Assembly: GCF_002009175.1 (NCBI RefSeq)
Contig: NZ_CP018047.1
Coordinates: 6,138,001-6,202,000, forward strand
DNA: 64,000 bases
From: Streptomyces niveus
Lineage (GTDB): Bacteria > Actinomycetota > Actinomycetes > Streptomycetales > Streptomycetaceae
Direction of reading: 5' to 3'
A program made the translations under genes and the position numbers. Under the pieces are notes generated by a model that did not search any database, was not told where the DNA came from, and saw nothing but the letters and a program-made list of their open reading frames with translations. This document shows positions 1-8,780 of this stretch, one piece after another (within the stretch, counting starts at the first letter, position 1; each line of letters begins with the position of its first letter).

Positions 1-38
1 CCGTACCGGCGTCCTCGGGGGAGGTGTCCGGCGAATGA
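1..38 (+). CDS. hisD: Histidinol dehydrogenase, C-terminal end (partial)
   Basis: Only the last eleven codons lie in the window, reading [11 protein letters not shown] and then a stop that overlaps the hisC start as ATGA. The identity rests on position: hisD precedes hisC in the Streptomyces histidine operon. Nothing catalytic is visible here. The 4-base overlap implies translational coupling with hisC. Confidence 0.6.
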   Translation, partial: VPASSGEVSGE

Positions 39-1144
39 CGGACATCGACGACCTGCCCGTTCGTGACGAACTGCGCGGCAAGTCCCCCTACGGGGCGCCC
101 CAGCTGGACGTCCCCGTCCACCTCAACACCAACGAGAACCCGTACCCGCTGCCCGAACCGCTCGTCGAGCGGATCACCGAGCGGGTCCGGGAGGCGGCGC
201 GCGGGCTCAACCGCTACCCCGACCGGGACGCGGTCGAACTGCGTACCGAACTGGCCGCGTATCTGCGCCGCACCGCCGGGGACCTCCCGCTCACCGCCGC
301 CAACGTCTGGGCGGCCAACGGCTCCAACGAGGTCATCCAGCAACTGCTCCAGACCTTCGGCGGCCCCGGCCGTACCGCGATCGGCTTCGAGCCCTCGTAC
401 TCGATGCACCACCTCATCGCGCGCGGCACCAGCACCGCCTGGGTCTCCGGGCCCCGCAACGAGGACTTCACCATCGACGTGGCCGCCGCCGAGCGCGCCG
501 TCGCCGAGCACCGGCCCGACGTCGTCTTCGTCACCACCCCCAACAACCCCACCGGCAGCGCGGTCGACGCCGCGACCGTCCTGCGGCTGTACGACGCGGC
601 GCAGGCCGCCCGTCCCTCGCTGGTCGTCGTGGACGAGGCGTACGTCGAGTTCAGCCACCACCCCTCGCTGCTGCCGCTGCTCGCGGGCCGGCCGAACCTC
701 GTCGTGTCCCGCACGATGTCCAAGGCCTTCGGCGCCGCCGGACTGCGGCTCGGCTATCTCGCCGCCGACCCCGCCGTGGTCGACGCCGTACAGCTGGTGC
801 GCCTGCCGTACCACCTCTCCGCCATCACCCAGGCCACCGCGCTCGCCGCTTTGGAGCACACCGATACGCTGCTCGGATATGTCGAACAGCTCAAGAAGGA
901 GCGGGACCGGCTGGTCACCGAGCTGCGGGCGATGGGCTTCGACGTCACCGACTCGGACGCCAACTTCGTGCAGTTCGGCCGCTTCGAGGACGCGCACCGG
1001 GCCTGGCGGACCATCCTCGACCAGGGCGTGCTGGTGCGCGACAACGGCGTCCCGGGCCGGCTGCGGGTCACCGCGGGCACCCCGTCCGAGAACGACGCGT
1101 TCCTCGACGCGGTACGTAAATTGACGAAGGAGCAGAGCGCATGA
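35..1144 (+). CDS. hisC: Histidinol-phosphate aminotransferase
   Basis: Class I/II PLP-dependent aminotransferase that interconverts imidazole-acetol phosphate and histidinol phosphate with glutamate in the cytosol. At 369 aa it has the normal family length. Visible features are the N-terminal [11 protein letters not shown] substrate-loop motif (about residues 30-40), TTPNNPTGS near residue 170, VVDEAYVEF near 200, and the PLP lysine K230 in [17 protein letters not shown]. The start overlaps the hisD stop, and the stop overlaps the hisB start (ATGA), so it sits inside a coupled operon. Very secure. Confidence 0.97.
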   Translation: MTDIDDLPVRDELRGKSPYGAPQLDVPVHLNTNENPYPLPEPLVERITERVREAARGLNRYPDRDAVELRTELAAYLRRTAGDLPLTAANVWAANGSNEVIQQLLQTFGGPGRTAIGFEPSYSMHHLIARGTSTAWVSGPRNEDFTIDVAAAERAVAEHRPDVVFVTTPNNPTGSAVDAATVLRLYDAAQAARPSLVVVDEAYVEFSHHPSLLPLLAGRPNLVVSRTMSKAFGAAGLRLGYLAADPAVVDAVQLVRLPYHLSAITQATALAALEHTDTLLGYVEQLKKERDRLVTELRAMGFDVTDSDANFVQFGRFEDAHRAWRTILDQGVLVRDNGVPGRLRVTAGTPSENDAFLDAVRKLTKEQSA

Positions 1145-1734
1145 GCCGTATCGGCCGCGTGGAACGAACGACCAAGGAGACCTCGGTCGTTGTCGAGCTC
1201 GACCTCGACGGCACGGGCAAGGTGGAGGTGTCGACGGGCGTCGGCTTCTACGACCACATGCTCGACCAGCTCGGCAGGCACGGCCTCTTCGACCTCACGG
1301 TCAAGACCGAGGGCGATCTGCACATCGACTCGCACCACACCATCGAGGACACCGCCCTCGCCCTCGGCGCGGCCTTCAAGCAGGCGCTCGGCGACAAGGT
1401 CGGCATCTACCGCTTCGGCAACTGCACCGTCCCGCTGGACGAATCGCTCGCCCAGGTCACCGTGGACCTCTCCGGCCGCCCCTACCTGGTGCACACCGAG
1501 CCGGAGTCCATGGCGCCGATGATCGGCAGCTACGACACGACGATGACCCGGCACATCCTGGAGTCGTTCGTCGCCCAGGCACAGATCGCGCTGCACGTGC
1601 ACGTCCCGTACGGGCGCAACGCGCACCACATCGTGGAGTGCCAGTTCAAGGCCCTCGCCCGCGCCCTGCGGTACGCGAGTGAGCGCGACCCGCGCGCCGT
1701 CGGCATCCTCCCGTCCACGAAGGGCGCCCTGTAA
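1141..1734 (+). CDS. hisB: Imidazoleglycerol-phosphate dehydratase
   Basis: Dehydrates imidazole glycerol phosphate to imidazole-acetol phosphate; the enzyme family is a Mn-dependent oligomer. The 197-aa protein is the monofunctional form without the phosphatase domain found in enterobacteria. The metal-ligand motifs are clear: [27 protein letters not shown] and, near the C-terminus, [13 protein letters not shown]. It overlaps hisC by 4 bases. Only 4 bases separate its stop from the next small gene. Confidence 0.97.
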   Translation: MSRIGRVERTTKETSVVVELDLDGTGKVEVSTGVGFYDHMLDQLGRHGLFDLTVKTEGDLHIDSHHTIEDTALALGAAFKQALGDKVGIYRFGNCTVPLDESLAQVTVDLSGRPYLVHTEPESMAPMIGSYDTTMTRHILESFVAQAQIALHVHVPYGRNAHHIVECQFKALARALRYASERDPRAVGILPSTKGAL

Positions 1735-1738
1735 GCCC

Positions 1739-1906
1739 ATGACCGGCCTCAACACCATCCTCATCGTCCTCGGCCTGTTCCTGGCCGGCGGCGTGTACTC
1801 CTTCGCCAAACAGAAGCAGCCGACGGGCGTCATCGTCCTGCTCGCCATCTGCTCCGCGCTCTGCCTGCTCGCCGGCATCCTCCGTATCCAGGGGCTCTGG
1901 GAATGA
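1739..1906 (+). CDS. Small two-helix membrane protein inside the his operon
   Basis: A 55-aa protein beginning [18 protein letters not shown], with two hydrophobic helices (about residues 4-18 and 28-46) separated by a short basic KQKQP loop. It fits exactly between the hisB stop and the hisH start, which it overlaps by 4 bases. That arrangement, rather than any motif, argues that it is real. I do not recognise a function. Possible roles are a membrane anchor or a modulator of neighbouring enzymes, but that is inference. An upstream GTG in the same frame inside hisB was not chosen. Confidence 0.75.
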   Translation: MTGLNTILIVLGLFLAGGVYSFAKQKQPTGVIVLLAICSALCLLAGILRIQGLWE

Positions 1907-2538
1907 CCAAGAACGTCGTCGTCCTCGACTACGGCTTCGGCAACGTCCGTTCCGCCGAGCGCGCGGTCGCCCGCGCGGGGGCGGAGGTCGAGATCACCCG
2001 TGACTTCGACAGGGCCATGAACGCCGACGGGCTCATCGTGCCCGGCGTCGGTGCCTTCTCCGCCTGTATGGAAGGGCTCCGCGCGGCACGCGGCGACTGG
2101 ATCGTCGGCCGCCGGCTCGCGGGCGGACGCCCCGTACTCGGCATCTGCGTCGGCATGCAGATCCTCTTCGAGCGCGGCATCGAGCACGGCGTGGAGACCG
2201 AAGGCCTCGACGAATGGCCGGGCACCGTGGGCCCCCTCACCGCGCCGACCGTCCCCCACATGGGATGGAACACCGTCGAGGCGCCCGAGGACAGCCTGCT
2301 CTTCGCCGGACTCGACCCCGGCGAGCGCTACTACTTCGTGCACTCCTACGCCGTCCACGACTGGACCCTCGAAGTCACCAACCCCAAGATCCGCGCCCCG
2401 AGGGTCACCTGGTCCCGGCACGGCGAGCCGTTCGTGGCCGCCGTGGAGAACGGTGCACTGTGGGCCACGCAGTTCCACCCCGAGAAGTCCGGCGACGCCG
2501 GAGCCCAGCTGCTGTCCAACTGGATCGGAACCTTCTGA
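1903..2538 (+). CDS. hisH: Imidazole glycerol phosphate synthase, glutaminase subunit
   Basis: Class I glutamine amidotransferase that delivers ammonia to HisF in the step forming IGP and AICAR. The 211-aa protein has the triad elements: the nucleophile elbow GICVGMQ with C82, and FHPEKS with H192 and E194. An oxyanion-region PGVGAF segment lies near residue 47. It overlaps the preceding small gene and priA by 4 bases each. Its partner HisF is two genes downstream. Confidence 0.97.
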   Translation: MTKNVVVLDYGFGNVRSAERAVARAGAEVEITRDFDRAMNADGLIVPGVGAFSACMEGLRAARGDWIVGRRLAGGRPVLGICVGMQILFERGIEHGVETEGLDEWPGTVGPLTAPTVPHMGWNTVEAPEDSLLFAGLDPGERYYFVHSYAVHDWTLEVTNPKIRAPRVTWSRHGEPFVAAVENGALWATQFHPEKSGDAGAQLLSNWIGTF

Positions 2539-3290
2539 TGTCCGGCACACCCACCCCGTCCTCCGTACGGAGGCTCGAACTCCTCCCCGCCGTCGATGTG
2601 CGCGACGGCCAGGCCGTACGGCTCGTCCACGGCGAGTCGGGCTCCGAGACCGGCTACGGCTCACCGCTCGAAGCCGCACTCGCCTGGCAGCGCGCGGGCG
2701 CCGAGTGGCTGCATCTCGTGGACCTCGACGCGGCGTTCGGCACCGGTGACAACAGGGACCTCGTCGCCGGGATCACCGAGGCGATGGACATCAACGTCGA
2801 GCTGTCCGGCGGTATCCGCGACGACGCCTCGCTCATCGCCGCGCTCGCCACCGGCTGCACCCGCGTCAACCTCGGTACGGCGGCGCTGGAGACCCCCGAG
2901 TGGGCGGCCGAGGCCATCGCCGAGTACGGCGACAGGATCGCGATCGGCCTCGACGTACGCGGCACGACGCTGCGCGGGCGCGGCTGGACCAGCGAGGGCG
3001 GCGACCTCTGGAAGACGCTGGAGCGCTTCGACGCGGCCGGCTGCGCCCGGTACGTCGTCACCGACATCGCCAAGGACGGCACCCTCCAGGGCCCCAACCT
3101 GGACCTGCTGAAGAGCGTGTGCGCGGCCACCGACCGGCCGGTCGTCGCCTCCGGCGGCGTCTCCTCGCTCGCCGACCTGCGCGCGATCGCGTCGCTGGTG
3201 CCCGAGGGCGTGGAGGGCGCGATCATCGGCAAGGCCCTGTACGCGAAGGCGTTCACCCTGGAAGAGGCGCTTACGGAGGTGTCCCGATGA
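2538..3290 (+). CDS. priA: Bifunctional phosphoribosyl isomerase A (HisA/TrpF)
   Basis: A (beta/alpha)8-barrel of 250 aa that isomerises ProFAR in histidine synthesis and, in actinomycetes, also phosphoribosylanthranilate in tryptophan synthesis. The start at 2538 overlaps the hisH stop; a longer upstream frame is only a shadow of hisH. Typical PriA blocks are [19 protein letters not shown] with the first catalytic Asp (D20), [24 protein letters not shown] carrying the second Asp, and SGGVSSL. No trpF is seen among the trp genes of this window, consistent with the dual role. That role is known for the family and is not proved here. Confidence 0.95.
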   Translation: MSGTPTPSSVRRLELLPAVDVRDGQAVRLVHGESGSETGYGSPLEAALAWQRAGAEWLHLVDLDAAFGTGDNRDLVAGITEAMDINVELSGGIRDDASLIAALATGCTRVNLGTAALETPEWAAEAIAEYGDRIAIGLDVRGTTLRGRGWTSEGGDLWKTLERFDAAGCARYVVTDIAKDGTLQGPNLDLLKSVCAATDRPVVASGGVSSLADLRAIASLVPEGVEGAIIGKALYAKAFTLEEALTEVSR

Positions 3291-3733
3291 GCGAGAACCA
3301 CCCGGTCGGCGCGGACGCGTCCGACGGCGTACGCCGCATCTCCTCCGGCGGTCCCTGGGAGGACGCCTACGGCTACTCCCGCGCCGTCCAACTGCCCGGC
3401 GGCCTCGTCCTCGTCTCCGGCTGCACCTCCGTGGTGGACGGCCGGATCGCGGAGGGCGGCCCGTACGAACAGGCCGTCACCGCCTTCGGCGTCGGCATCA
3501 AGGCGCTCGGCGAACTCGGCCTCGGCGCCGGGGACGTCGTACGCACCCGGATGTATGTCACGCACGCCGGCGACGCGGACGACGTCGGGCGCGCCCACAA
3601 GGAGTTGTTCGGCGCCGTACGGCCCGCCGCCTCGATGGTCGTCGTCGCCGGCCTCATCGACCCGAGCCTCGTGGTCGAGATCGAGCTGGAGGCCTTCCGC
3701 GCACCCTCCGGAGTCCCGGGAGTCCCGGCATGA
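3287..3733 (+). CDS. RidA/YjgF-family deaminase
   Basis: The 148-aa protein has the RidA fold signature: [13 protein letters not shown] in the N-terminal half and [11 protein letters not shown] in the middle, with a C-terminal VEIELEAF strand. Family members hydrolyse reactive enamine/imine intermediates released by PLP enzymes. It overlaps priA and hisF by 4 bases each, so it is an integral part of the his operon. Removal of reactive intermediates is a plausible job but not demonstrated. Confidence 0.9.
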   Translation: MSENHPVGADASDGVRRISSGGPWEDAYGYSRAVQLPGGLVLVSGCTSVVDGRIAEGGPYEQAVTAFGVGIKALGELGLGAGDVVRTRMYVTHAGDADDVGRAHKELFGAVRPAASMVVVAGLIDPSLVVEIELEAFRAPSGVPGVPA

Positions 3734-4485
3734 CCCTCGCCGTACGAGTCATCCCCTGCCTCGACGTGGACAACGGCCGGGTCGTCAAAGGCGTCAACTT
3801 CCAGAATCTGCGCGACGCCGGTGACCCCGTCGAGATGGCCAGGCTGTACGACGCCGAGGGCGCCGACGAGCTGACCTTCCTCGACATCACCGCCTCATCG
3901 GGTGACCGCGAGACAACGTACGACGTGGTGCGCCGCACCGCCGAGCAGGTCTTCATCCCGCTCACGGTCGGCGGCGGGGTCCGCACCACCGAGGACGTCG
4001 ACAAACTGCTGCGGGCGGGCGCCGACAAGGTCGGCGTCAACACGGCCGCCATCGAACGGCCCGACCTCATCAGGGAGATCGCCGAGCGCTTCGGCCGCCA
4101 GGTCCTCGTCCTGTCGGTCGACGCGCGGCGTACGCCGGAGGGCACCTTCGAGGTCACGACGCACGGCGGGCGCCGGGGCACGGGTATCGACGCCGTGGAG
4201 TGGGCGCACCGCGCGGCCGAACTCGGCGCCGGTGAGATCCTGCTCAACTCGATGGACGCCGACGGCACGAAGGACGGCTACGACACGGAGATGATCGCGG
4301 CCGTACGCGCGCACGTCACCGTTCCCGTCATCGCCTCGGGCGGCGCGGGCGGCCTCGGGGACTTCCCGCCGGCCGTCGACGCCGGCGCCGACGCCGTACT
4401 CGCCGCCTCCGTCTTCCACTTCGGCGATCTGCGGATCTCCGAGGTCAAGAGGGCGCTGCGGGACGCGGGGCACGCGGTGCGCTGA
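3730..4485 (+). CDS. hisF: Imidazole glycerol phosphate synthase, cyclase subunit
   Basis: A TIM-barrel cyclase of 251 aa that partners HisH and makes IGP plus AICAR from PRFAR. Recognisable blocks are [16 protein letters not shown] with catalytic D12, [14 protein letters not shown], the second catalytic region [21 protein letters not shown] and ASGGAGG. It is the last gene of the operon; a 13-bp GC hairpin follows about 30 bases downstream. The start overlaps the RidA gene. Confidence 0.97.
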   Translation: MTLAVRVIPCLDVDNGRVVKGVNFQNLRDAGDPVEMARLYDAEGADELTFLDITASSGDRETTYDVVRRTAEQVFIPLTVGGGVRTTEDVDKLLRAGADKVGVNTAAIERPDLIREIAERFGRQVLVLSVDARRTPEGTFEVTTHGGRRGTGIDAVEWAHRAAELGAGEILLNSMDADGTKDGYDTEMIAAVRAHVTVPVIASGGAGGLGDFPPAVDAGADAVLAASVFHFGDLRISEVKRALRDAGHAVR

Positions 4486-4516
4486 GCCGGTCGCCTTCAG
4501 GACGTACATACGACAG

Positions 4517-4545
4517 CTGCCCCGGAACGATCCGTTCCGGGGCAG
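4517..4545 (+). terminator. Hairpin terminator after hisF
   Basis: A perfect 13-bp inverted repeat (4517-4529 with 4533-4545) with a 3-base loop lies 31 bases past the hisF stop. It lacks a clear T-run, as is usual in Streptomyces. The rest of 4546-4710 holds nothing else I can identify except the ribosome binding site of the next gene. Confidence 0.7.
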
Positions 4546-4710
4546 TTCGCGGTCAACACCGGCGAACTCGCCGATGCGCGAAGGGGGTTGGCGGCGGGAT
4601 CGTGGTCTCCGTCAGCCAGTACGGCGGCCGCCATCCGGCGGAGCCCGTGGCCCAGGACGACGGGCCCGGTCCTCCCGCGGGGCGCCGCCCCCACCGAGAG
4701 GACCCCCCTC

Positions 4711-5688
4711 GTGCAGCAACTCTCCACCGGCGACAGCTCGGCGGGCCGCAGCCGCGATCGTCTCTCGTCCCGCACACGCTCCGTTTCCCGCTCCCGCGCC
4801 CGCACTTGGGGCGCCGCGCTGACCGCCGGCGTCGCGACCGCCGCACTGTTCGGCGGGCTCGTCCCCGGCGCCCAGGCGGCCGGCGGCGCCCCCGAGGCGG
4901 CAGCCGCCAACCCGTACGAGCGCGGCCCGGACCCGACCGTGTCCAGCATCGAGGCGGCACGCGGCTCGTACGCCGTCTCGCAGACCAGCGTCTCCTCGCT
5001 CGGCGTCAGCGGCTTCGGCGGCGGCACCATCTACTACCCGACGTCCACGGCGGACGGCACCTTCGGCGCGGTGGCGGTCGCTCCCGGCTTCACCGCCACA
5101 CAGTCCAGCATGGCGTGGCTCGGCCCCAGACTCGCCTCACAGGGCTTCGTCGTCTTCACCATCGACACGAACTCCACCCTCGACCAGCCGGACAGCCGGG
5201 GCCGTCAACTCCTCGCCGCGCTCGACTACTTGACGCGGTCCAGCTCGGTCCGCACCAGGATCGACGCGGCCCGGCTCGGCGTCATGGGCCACTCGATGGG
5301 CGGCGGCGGCACGCTGGAGGCCGCGAAGAGCCGTACGTCGCTGAAGGCGGCGATACCGCTGACCGGCTGGAACACCGACAAGTCCTGGCCCGAGCTGCGC
5401 ACGCCCACCCTGGTCGTGGGGGCCGACGGCGACACGGTCGCCCCCGTCGCCACGCACTCGGAACCGTTCTACGAGTCGCTGCCCGGCTCGCTCGACAAGG
5501 CGTATCTGGAGCTCAACGGCGCCACCCACTTCACGCCCAACTCGTCGAACACGACGATCGCGAAGTACAGCATCTCGTGGCTGAAGCGGTTCATCGACGA
5601 CGACACCCGCTTCGAGCAGTTCCTCTGCCCGCTGCCCCGGCCGAGCCTCACCATCGAGGAGTACCGGGGGAGTTGCCCCCTCGGCTGA
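4711..5688 (+). CDS. Secreted cutinase / PET-hydrolase-type alpha/beta hydrolase
   Basis: A 325-aa protein closely following the polyesterase family of Thermobifida cutinases and LCC. The GTG start is supported by GAGAGG 10 bases upstream. A long basic N-region, a hydrophobic stretch (about 34-53) and AQA|A form an export signal. The mature part starts near [11 protein letters not shown]. Motifs are [10 protein letters not shown], the nucleophile GHSMGGGG with S195, GADGDTVAP with D241 and GATHF with H273. The oxyanion pair is F127/M196, where Thermobifida enzymes have Tyr at the first position. W220 is the conserved subsite Trp, and C306-C322 the expected C-terminal disulfide. Substrates would be cutin-like or synthetic polyesters; PET activity is inference. 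Confidence 0.93.
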   Translation: MQQLSTGDSSAGRSRDRLSSRTRSVSRSRARTWGAALTAGVATAALFGGLVPGAQAAGGAPEAAAANPYERGPDPTVSSIEAARGSYAVSQTSVSSLGVSGFGGGTIYYPTSTADGTFGAVAVAPGFTATQSSMAWLGPRLASQGFVVFTIDTNSTLDQPDSRGRQLLAALDYLTRSSSVRTRIDAARLGVMGHSMGGGGTLEAAKSRTSLKAAIPLTGWNTDKSWPELRTPTLVVGADGDTVAPVATHSEPFYESLPGSLDKAYLELNGATHFTPNSSNTTIAKYSISWLKRFIDDDTRFEQFLCPLPRPSLTIEEYRGSCPLG

Positions 5689-5717
5689 CCCCGTCCTCCG
5701 TACCCGTACGTGACGCC

Positions 5718-5753
5718 GGCCCCCGTACTGTGCCCGTGCACAGTACGGGGGCC
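5718..5753. terminator. Strong palindrome between cutinase and LuxR regulator genes
   Basis: A perfect 15-bp inverted repeat (5718-5732 with 5739-5753) with a 6-base loop. It sits 30 bases after the esterase stop and 87 bases before the LuxR-type gene. It is most simply a terminator, but its symmetrical GTACTGTG half-sites could also bind a regulator. Confidence 0.6.
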
Positions 5754-5839
5754 CGCCCGCTGGGTCGCCGCCCAGCCCCGGCCGTCCGTGGCAAGGCCCC
5801 CGGACGCGAGCCTTCCGGGCTTGTTTACGCGGCAGTAAC

Positions 5840-8674
5840 GTGCCGGACGTGACCCCATCGACGACCGTTCGCAGTCCGCTCCGGCTGTACGGCCGCAGCG
5901 GTGAACTCGCCATCCTGGAAACGCTGCTGGCCCGGCTGAGAGCCGGCCGGGGCTCCACCCTCGTCCTGACCGGGGCGCCGGGGCTCGGCCGTACCGCGCT
6001 CCTGCGCCACGCACTCGACTTATCCGGCCCGGAGGCACCCGCTCCCGGCAACGCTCGCGGCGTTCCCGTCCTGCTGCACGCGACCGCCGCCCCCGCCGAA
6101 CGCCTGCTGCCCTACAGCGGGTTGCACACCCTCCTGTGCTCGGCGCCCGGACCGCTGCCGCCGCCCGTCGCCGGCATCCCACGCCCCGACACCGCCCCCA
6201 CCGCGCTGCTCGACCTCCTGACGACCCTCGGCGCGCTCCGCCCCCTGCTGGTCTGTGTGGACGACGCGCACGCCTGGGACGCCGGGTCGAGAGCCGCGCT
6301 CGTCTTCGCGATCCGCCGGCTGACCCCCGCCCGCAGGGTCGCCGTACTGCTCACCGCCGCCGAACAGCACGCCGGAGAACGGGACTTCACCGCGCTGCCT
6401 TCGCTGCGCCTCGGCCCCCTCGACCGGTCCGCGTCCCGCGCCCTGCTCGACCGGCTGACCGGGGGCCGGGCCGATCCCGGCGTACGGGAGGAGCTGCTGC
6501 GCGAGGCCGCGGGCAACCCCCGGCTGCTCACCGGGCTCGCCGACCGCCTCACCGAGGACCAACTGGCCGGCCGGGGCGGCCTGCCGCAGCCGCTGAGCGG
6601 CGGCGAGAGCCTGCTCGACGCCTACGCCGCGCACATCGACGGGCTGCCCGACGACACCCGCCTCCTGCTGCTGTTCGCGGCGGCGGCCGAGGAGCACGAG
6701 CCCGAGGGGGCCGGCGCGGACGCCGCCGTCCTGCTGCGCGCCGGTCAACTCGCCGGGGTCGACCCCGGACTGCTGAGCCCGGCCGAGACGCTGGGCGCGG
6801 TACGGATCGACGGCGGGCGCGTCCACTTCACCGAGCCGCTGCTCCGCCGGGCCCTGCTGCGCCGCGCCCCGCTCGCCCGCCGGCGCGCCGTGCACCGACT
6901 CCTGGCCACGGTGCTCGACGGACCGCACCGGACACTGCCCAGACTCGTCCAGCGCGCCTGCGCGGCCACCGGACACGATCCGGCGCTCGCCGAGGCCCTG
7001 GCGCGCGCGGCGGGGCCGCCCCGCCCGCACGCCGACCGCGCCGCGGCCCTCAGCCGGGCCGCCGCGCTCTCCACCGACGAGGCCCTGCGCGGCGAGCGGT
7101 TCGCCGCCGCTGCCGAGCACGCCTGGCTGGCCGGTGACCCGGGACGCGCCCGCGCGCTGCTGACCCGCGTGCGCTCCGTCCCCGCGCCCGGCCGCGCCCA
7201 CTACGTACGCGGGCTGATCGCCCTGCGCGACGGACCGGCCGCCGACGCGGGCGAGGCCTTGCTCACCGCCGCCGAACTGCTCGCGCCGCACGACCGGGGA
7301 CGCGCCGTGGGCGCGCTGCTCGGCGCGGCGGAGGCGGCCTGGCTCACCGGCGACGTGCCCGGCTATCTGCACGCCATGAACCGGATCGGAGGGCGCGAAC
7401 GGCCACCGGGCCGCAGTCACGATCCGGCTCTCGATCCGGCGCCGGATCCCGCGCTCGACCCGGCGCTCGACCCGGCGCTCGACGACTTCCGCGCGGGCAT
7501 GTGCGCCGTACTCGACGGGCGTACGGACGACGGGCGGGCCCTGCTGCGCGCCTGCCTCGACACCGGCGACCGCACCGGCGACCCCGCCGTTCTGCTGCGC
7601 TCGGGCATCGCGGCCCTCGTCCTCGGCGAGGTCGACGCCGCCTGTCGGGCCGGCGCGCGGGCGCTGGCCGCCGTACGCGCCCACGGCCCCGAGGCGCTGC
7701 TGCCACAGGCCCTGGAGCACCTCGCGTACGGCGAACTGCGGGCGGGCCGCCACGCGCGGGCCCGCGTCCACGCGTACGAGGGGCTGCGCGCCGCCGACCG
7801 GCTTGGGCAGCGCAACGCCGCCGCCGCGCTGCACGCCGTACTCGCCATGGCCGCCTCGGTGGAAGGCGACGGCGCCGCCTGTACGGAGCACGCCGCGTCG
7901 GCCGCGGCCGACGCCGGGCCGCACGGTCTCGGGCAGGCCGCCACCCTCGCCACCTGGGCGGTCGCCCGCGCGGACCTGGCCGCGGGCCGCCACACACGGG
8001 CGGCGGCACGGCTCGCGCCACTGGTGCTCAACGGGCCCCGGCGCGGCCACTTCGCGGCGCTGATGCTCGCCGTGCCGTGCTTCGTGGAGGCGGCGGTTCT
8101 GGCGGGCCGGGGCGAGGAGGCGCGCGCCGTCGTCCCCGAGTTCACGGCGTGGACGGCGTGGACGGCCGACCCGCAGGCACCGGCGCAACTGGCCCGCTGT
8201 CACGCGCTGCTGGCCCCGGCGGGGGAGGCCGCCGACCGGTACGAGGAGGCGCTCGCCCACCACGCCCGGTCGAGCGGCGACTTCGAACGCGCCCGTACGG
8301 AGCTGCTGTACGGCCAGTGGCTGCGGCGACAGCGCCGGACGCGTGAGGCGCGCGACCCGCTGCGGGACGCGCTCGTCGCGTTCGAGCGGTGCGGCGCGCG
8401 GGTCTGGGCGGAACGCGCCGCCGGTGAACTCCGGGCCGCGGGGGAGTCGGTGGCCGGCTCGGGCCCGGTGGACCTGCTGACCGCCCAGCAGCGGCGCGTC
8501 GCCCGGTGCGTGGCCGAGGGCGCGACCAACCGGGAGGTGGCCGTACGCCTCTCGGTGAGCCCGCGAACGGTCGACCACCATCTGCGCAACGTCTTCGCCG
8601 CGCTGGGGGTGCGTTCACGGACGGAGTTGGCGCGATTACTGGACCGTGACGAGGAGAATGCGGCAAACCCCTAG
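5840..8674 (+). CDS. LuxR-family (LAL type) ATP-binding transcriptional regulator
   Basis: A 944-aa large ATP-binding LuxR regulator. The N-terminal AAA-like module has a P-loop GAPGLGRT (45-52) with Arg in place of the usual Lys, and a Walker B LLVCVDDAHAWD (about 136-147). A long Ala/Arg-rich helical region follows, with a short DPAL tandem repeat near residues 530-547. The C-terminal GerE/LuxR HTH is at about 875-935 (LTAQQRRVARCVAEGATNRE). Two leucines use TTA (6020-6022, residue 61; 8636-8638, residue 933), so translation should depend on the bldA tRNA. The start is GTG at 5840, with GTG 5849 as an alternative. The target is unknown; the adjacent esterase gene is one candidate. Confidence 0.9.
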   Translation: MPDVTPSTTVRSPLRLYGRSGELAILETLLARLRAGRGSTLVLTGAPGLGRTALLRHALDLSGPEAPAPGNARGVPVLLHATAAPAERLLPYSGLHTLLCSAPGPLPPPVAGIPRPDTAPTALLDLLTTLGALRPLLVCVDDAHAWDAGSRAALVFAIRRLTPARRVAVLLTAAEQHAGERDFTALPSLRLGPLDRSASRALLDRLTGGRADPGVREELLREAAGNPRLLTGLADRLTEDQLAGRGGLPQPLSGGESLLDAYAAHIDGLPDDTRLLLLFAAAAEEHEPEGAGADAAVLLRAGQLAGVDPGLLSPAETLGAVRIDGGRVHFTEPLLRRALLRRAPLARRRAVHRLLATVLDGPHRTLPRLVQRACAATGHDPALAEALARAAGPPRPHADRAAALSRAAALSTDEALRGERFAAAAEHAWLAGDPGRARALLTRVRSVPAPGRAHYVRGLIALRDGPAADAGEALLTAAELLAPHDRGRAVGALLGAAEAAWLTGDVPGYLHAMNRIGGRERPPGRSHDPALDPAPDPALDPALDPALDDFRAGMCAVLDGRTDDGRALLRACLDTGDRTGDPAVLLRSGIAALVLGEVDAACRAGARALAAVRAHGPEALLPQALEHLAYGELRAGRHARARVHAYEGLRAADRLGQRNAAAALHAVLAMAASVEGDGAACTEHAASAAADAGPHGLGQAATLATWAVARADLAAGRHTRAAARLAPLVLNGPRRGHFAALMLAVPCFVEAAVLAGRGEEARAVVPEFTAWTAWTADPQAPAQLARCHALLAPAGEAADRYEEALAHHARSSGDFERARTELLYGQWLRRQRRTREARDPLRDALVAFERCGARVWAERAAGELRAAGESVAGSGPVDLLTAQQRRVARCVAEGATNREVAVRLSVSPRTVDHHLRNVFAALGVRSRTELARLLDRDEENAANP

Positions 8675-8780
8675 GTACCGACCGGGCGGTATGTCATTCT
8701 GCGGGCGTCAGGAAGATCCGGCGCGGGCCCCGGTCCGCACCCGCCGCGCCGGAGCGAGCCGACTCCCGGTGGAGGCCGCC

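Noticed and set aside
754..2679. Open antisense frame across the his genes
   Set aside because: Arg/Gly-rich random composition; it overlaps four secure genes.
8646..8780. Upstream extension of the PucR-type regulator
   Set aside because: The extension is Arg/Pro-rich, overlaps the end of the LuxR gene and lacks a ribosome site, while ATG 8781 has GGAGG in place.
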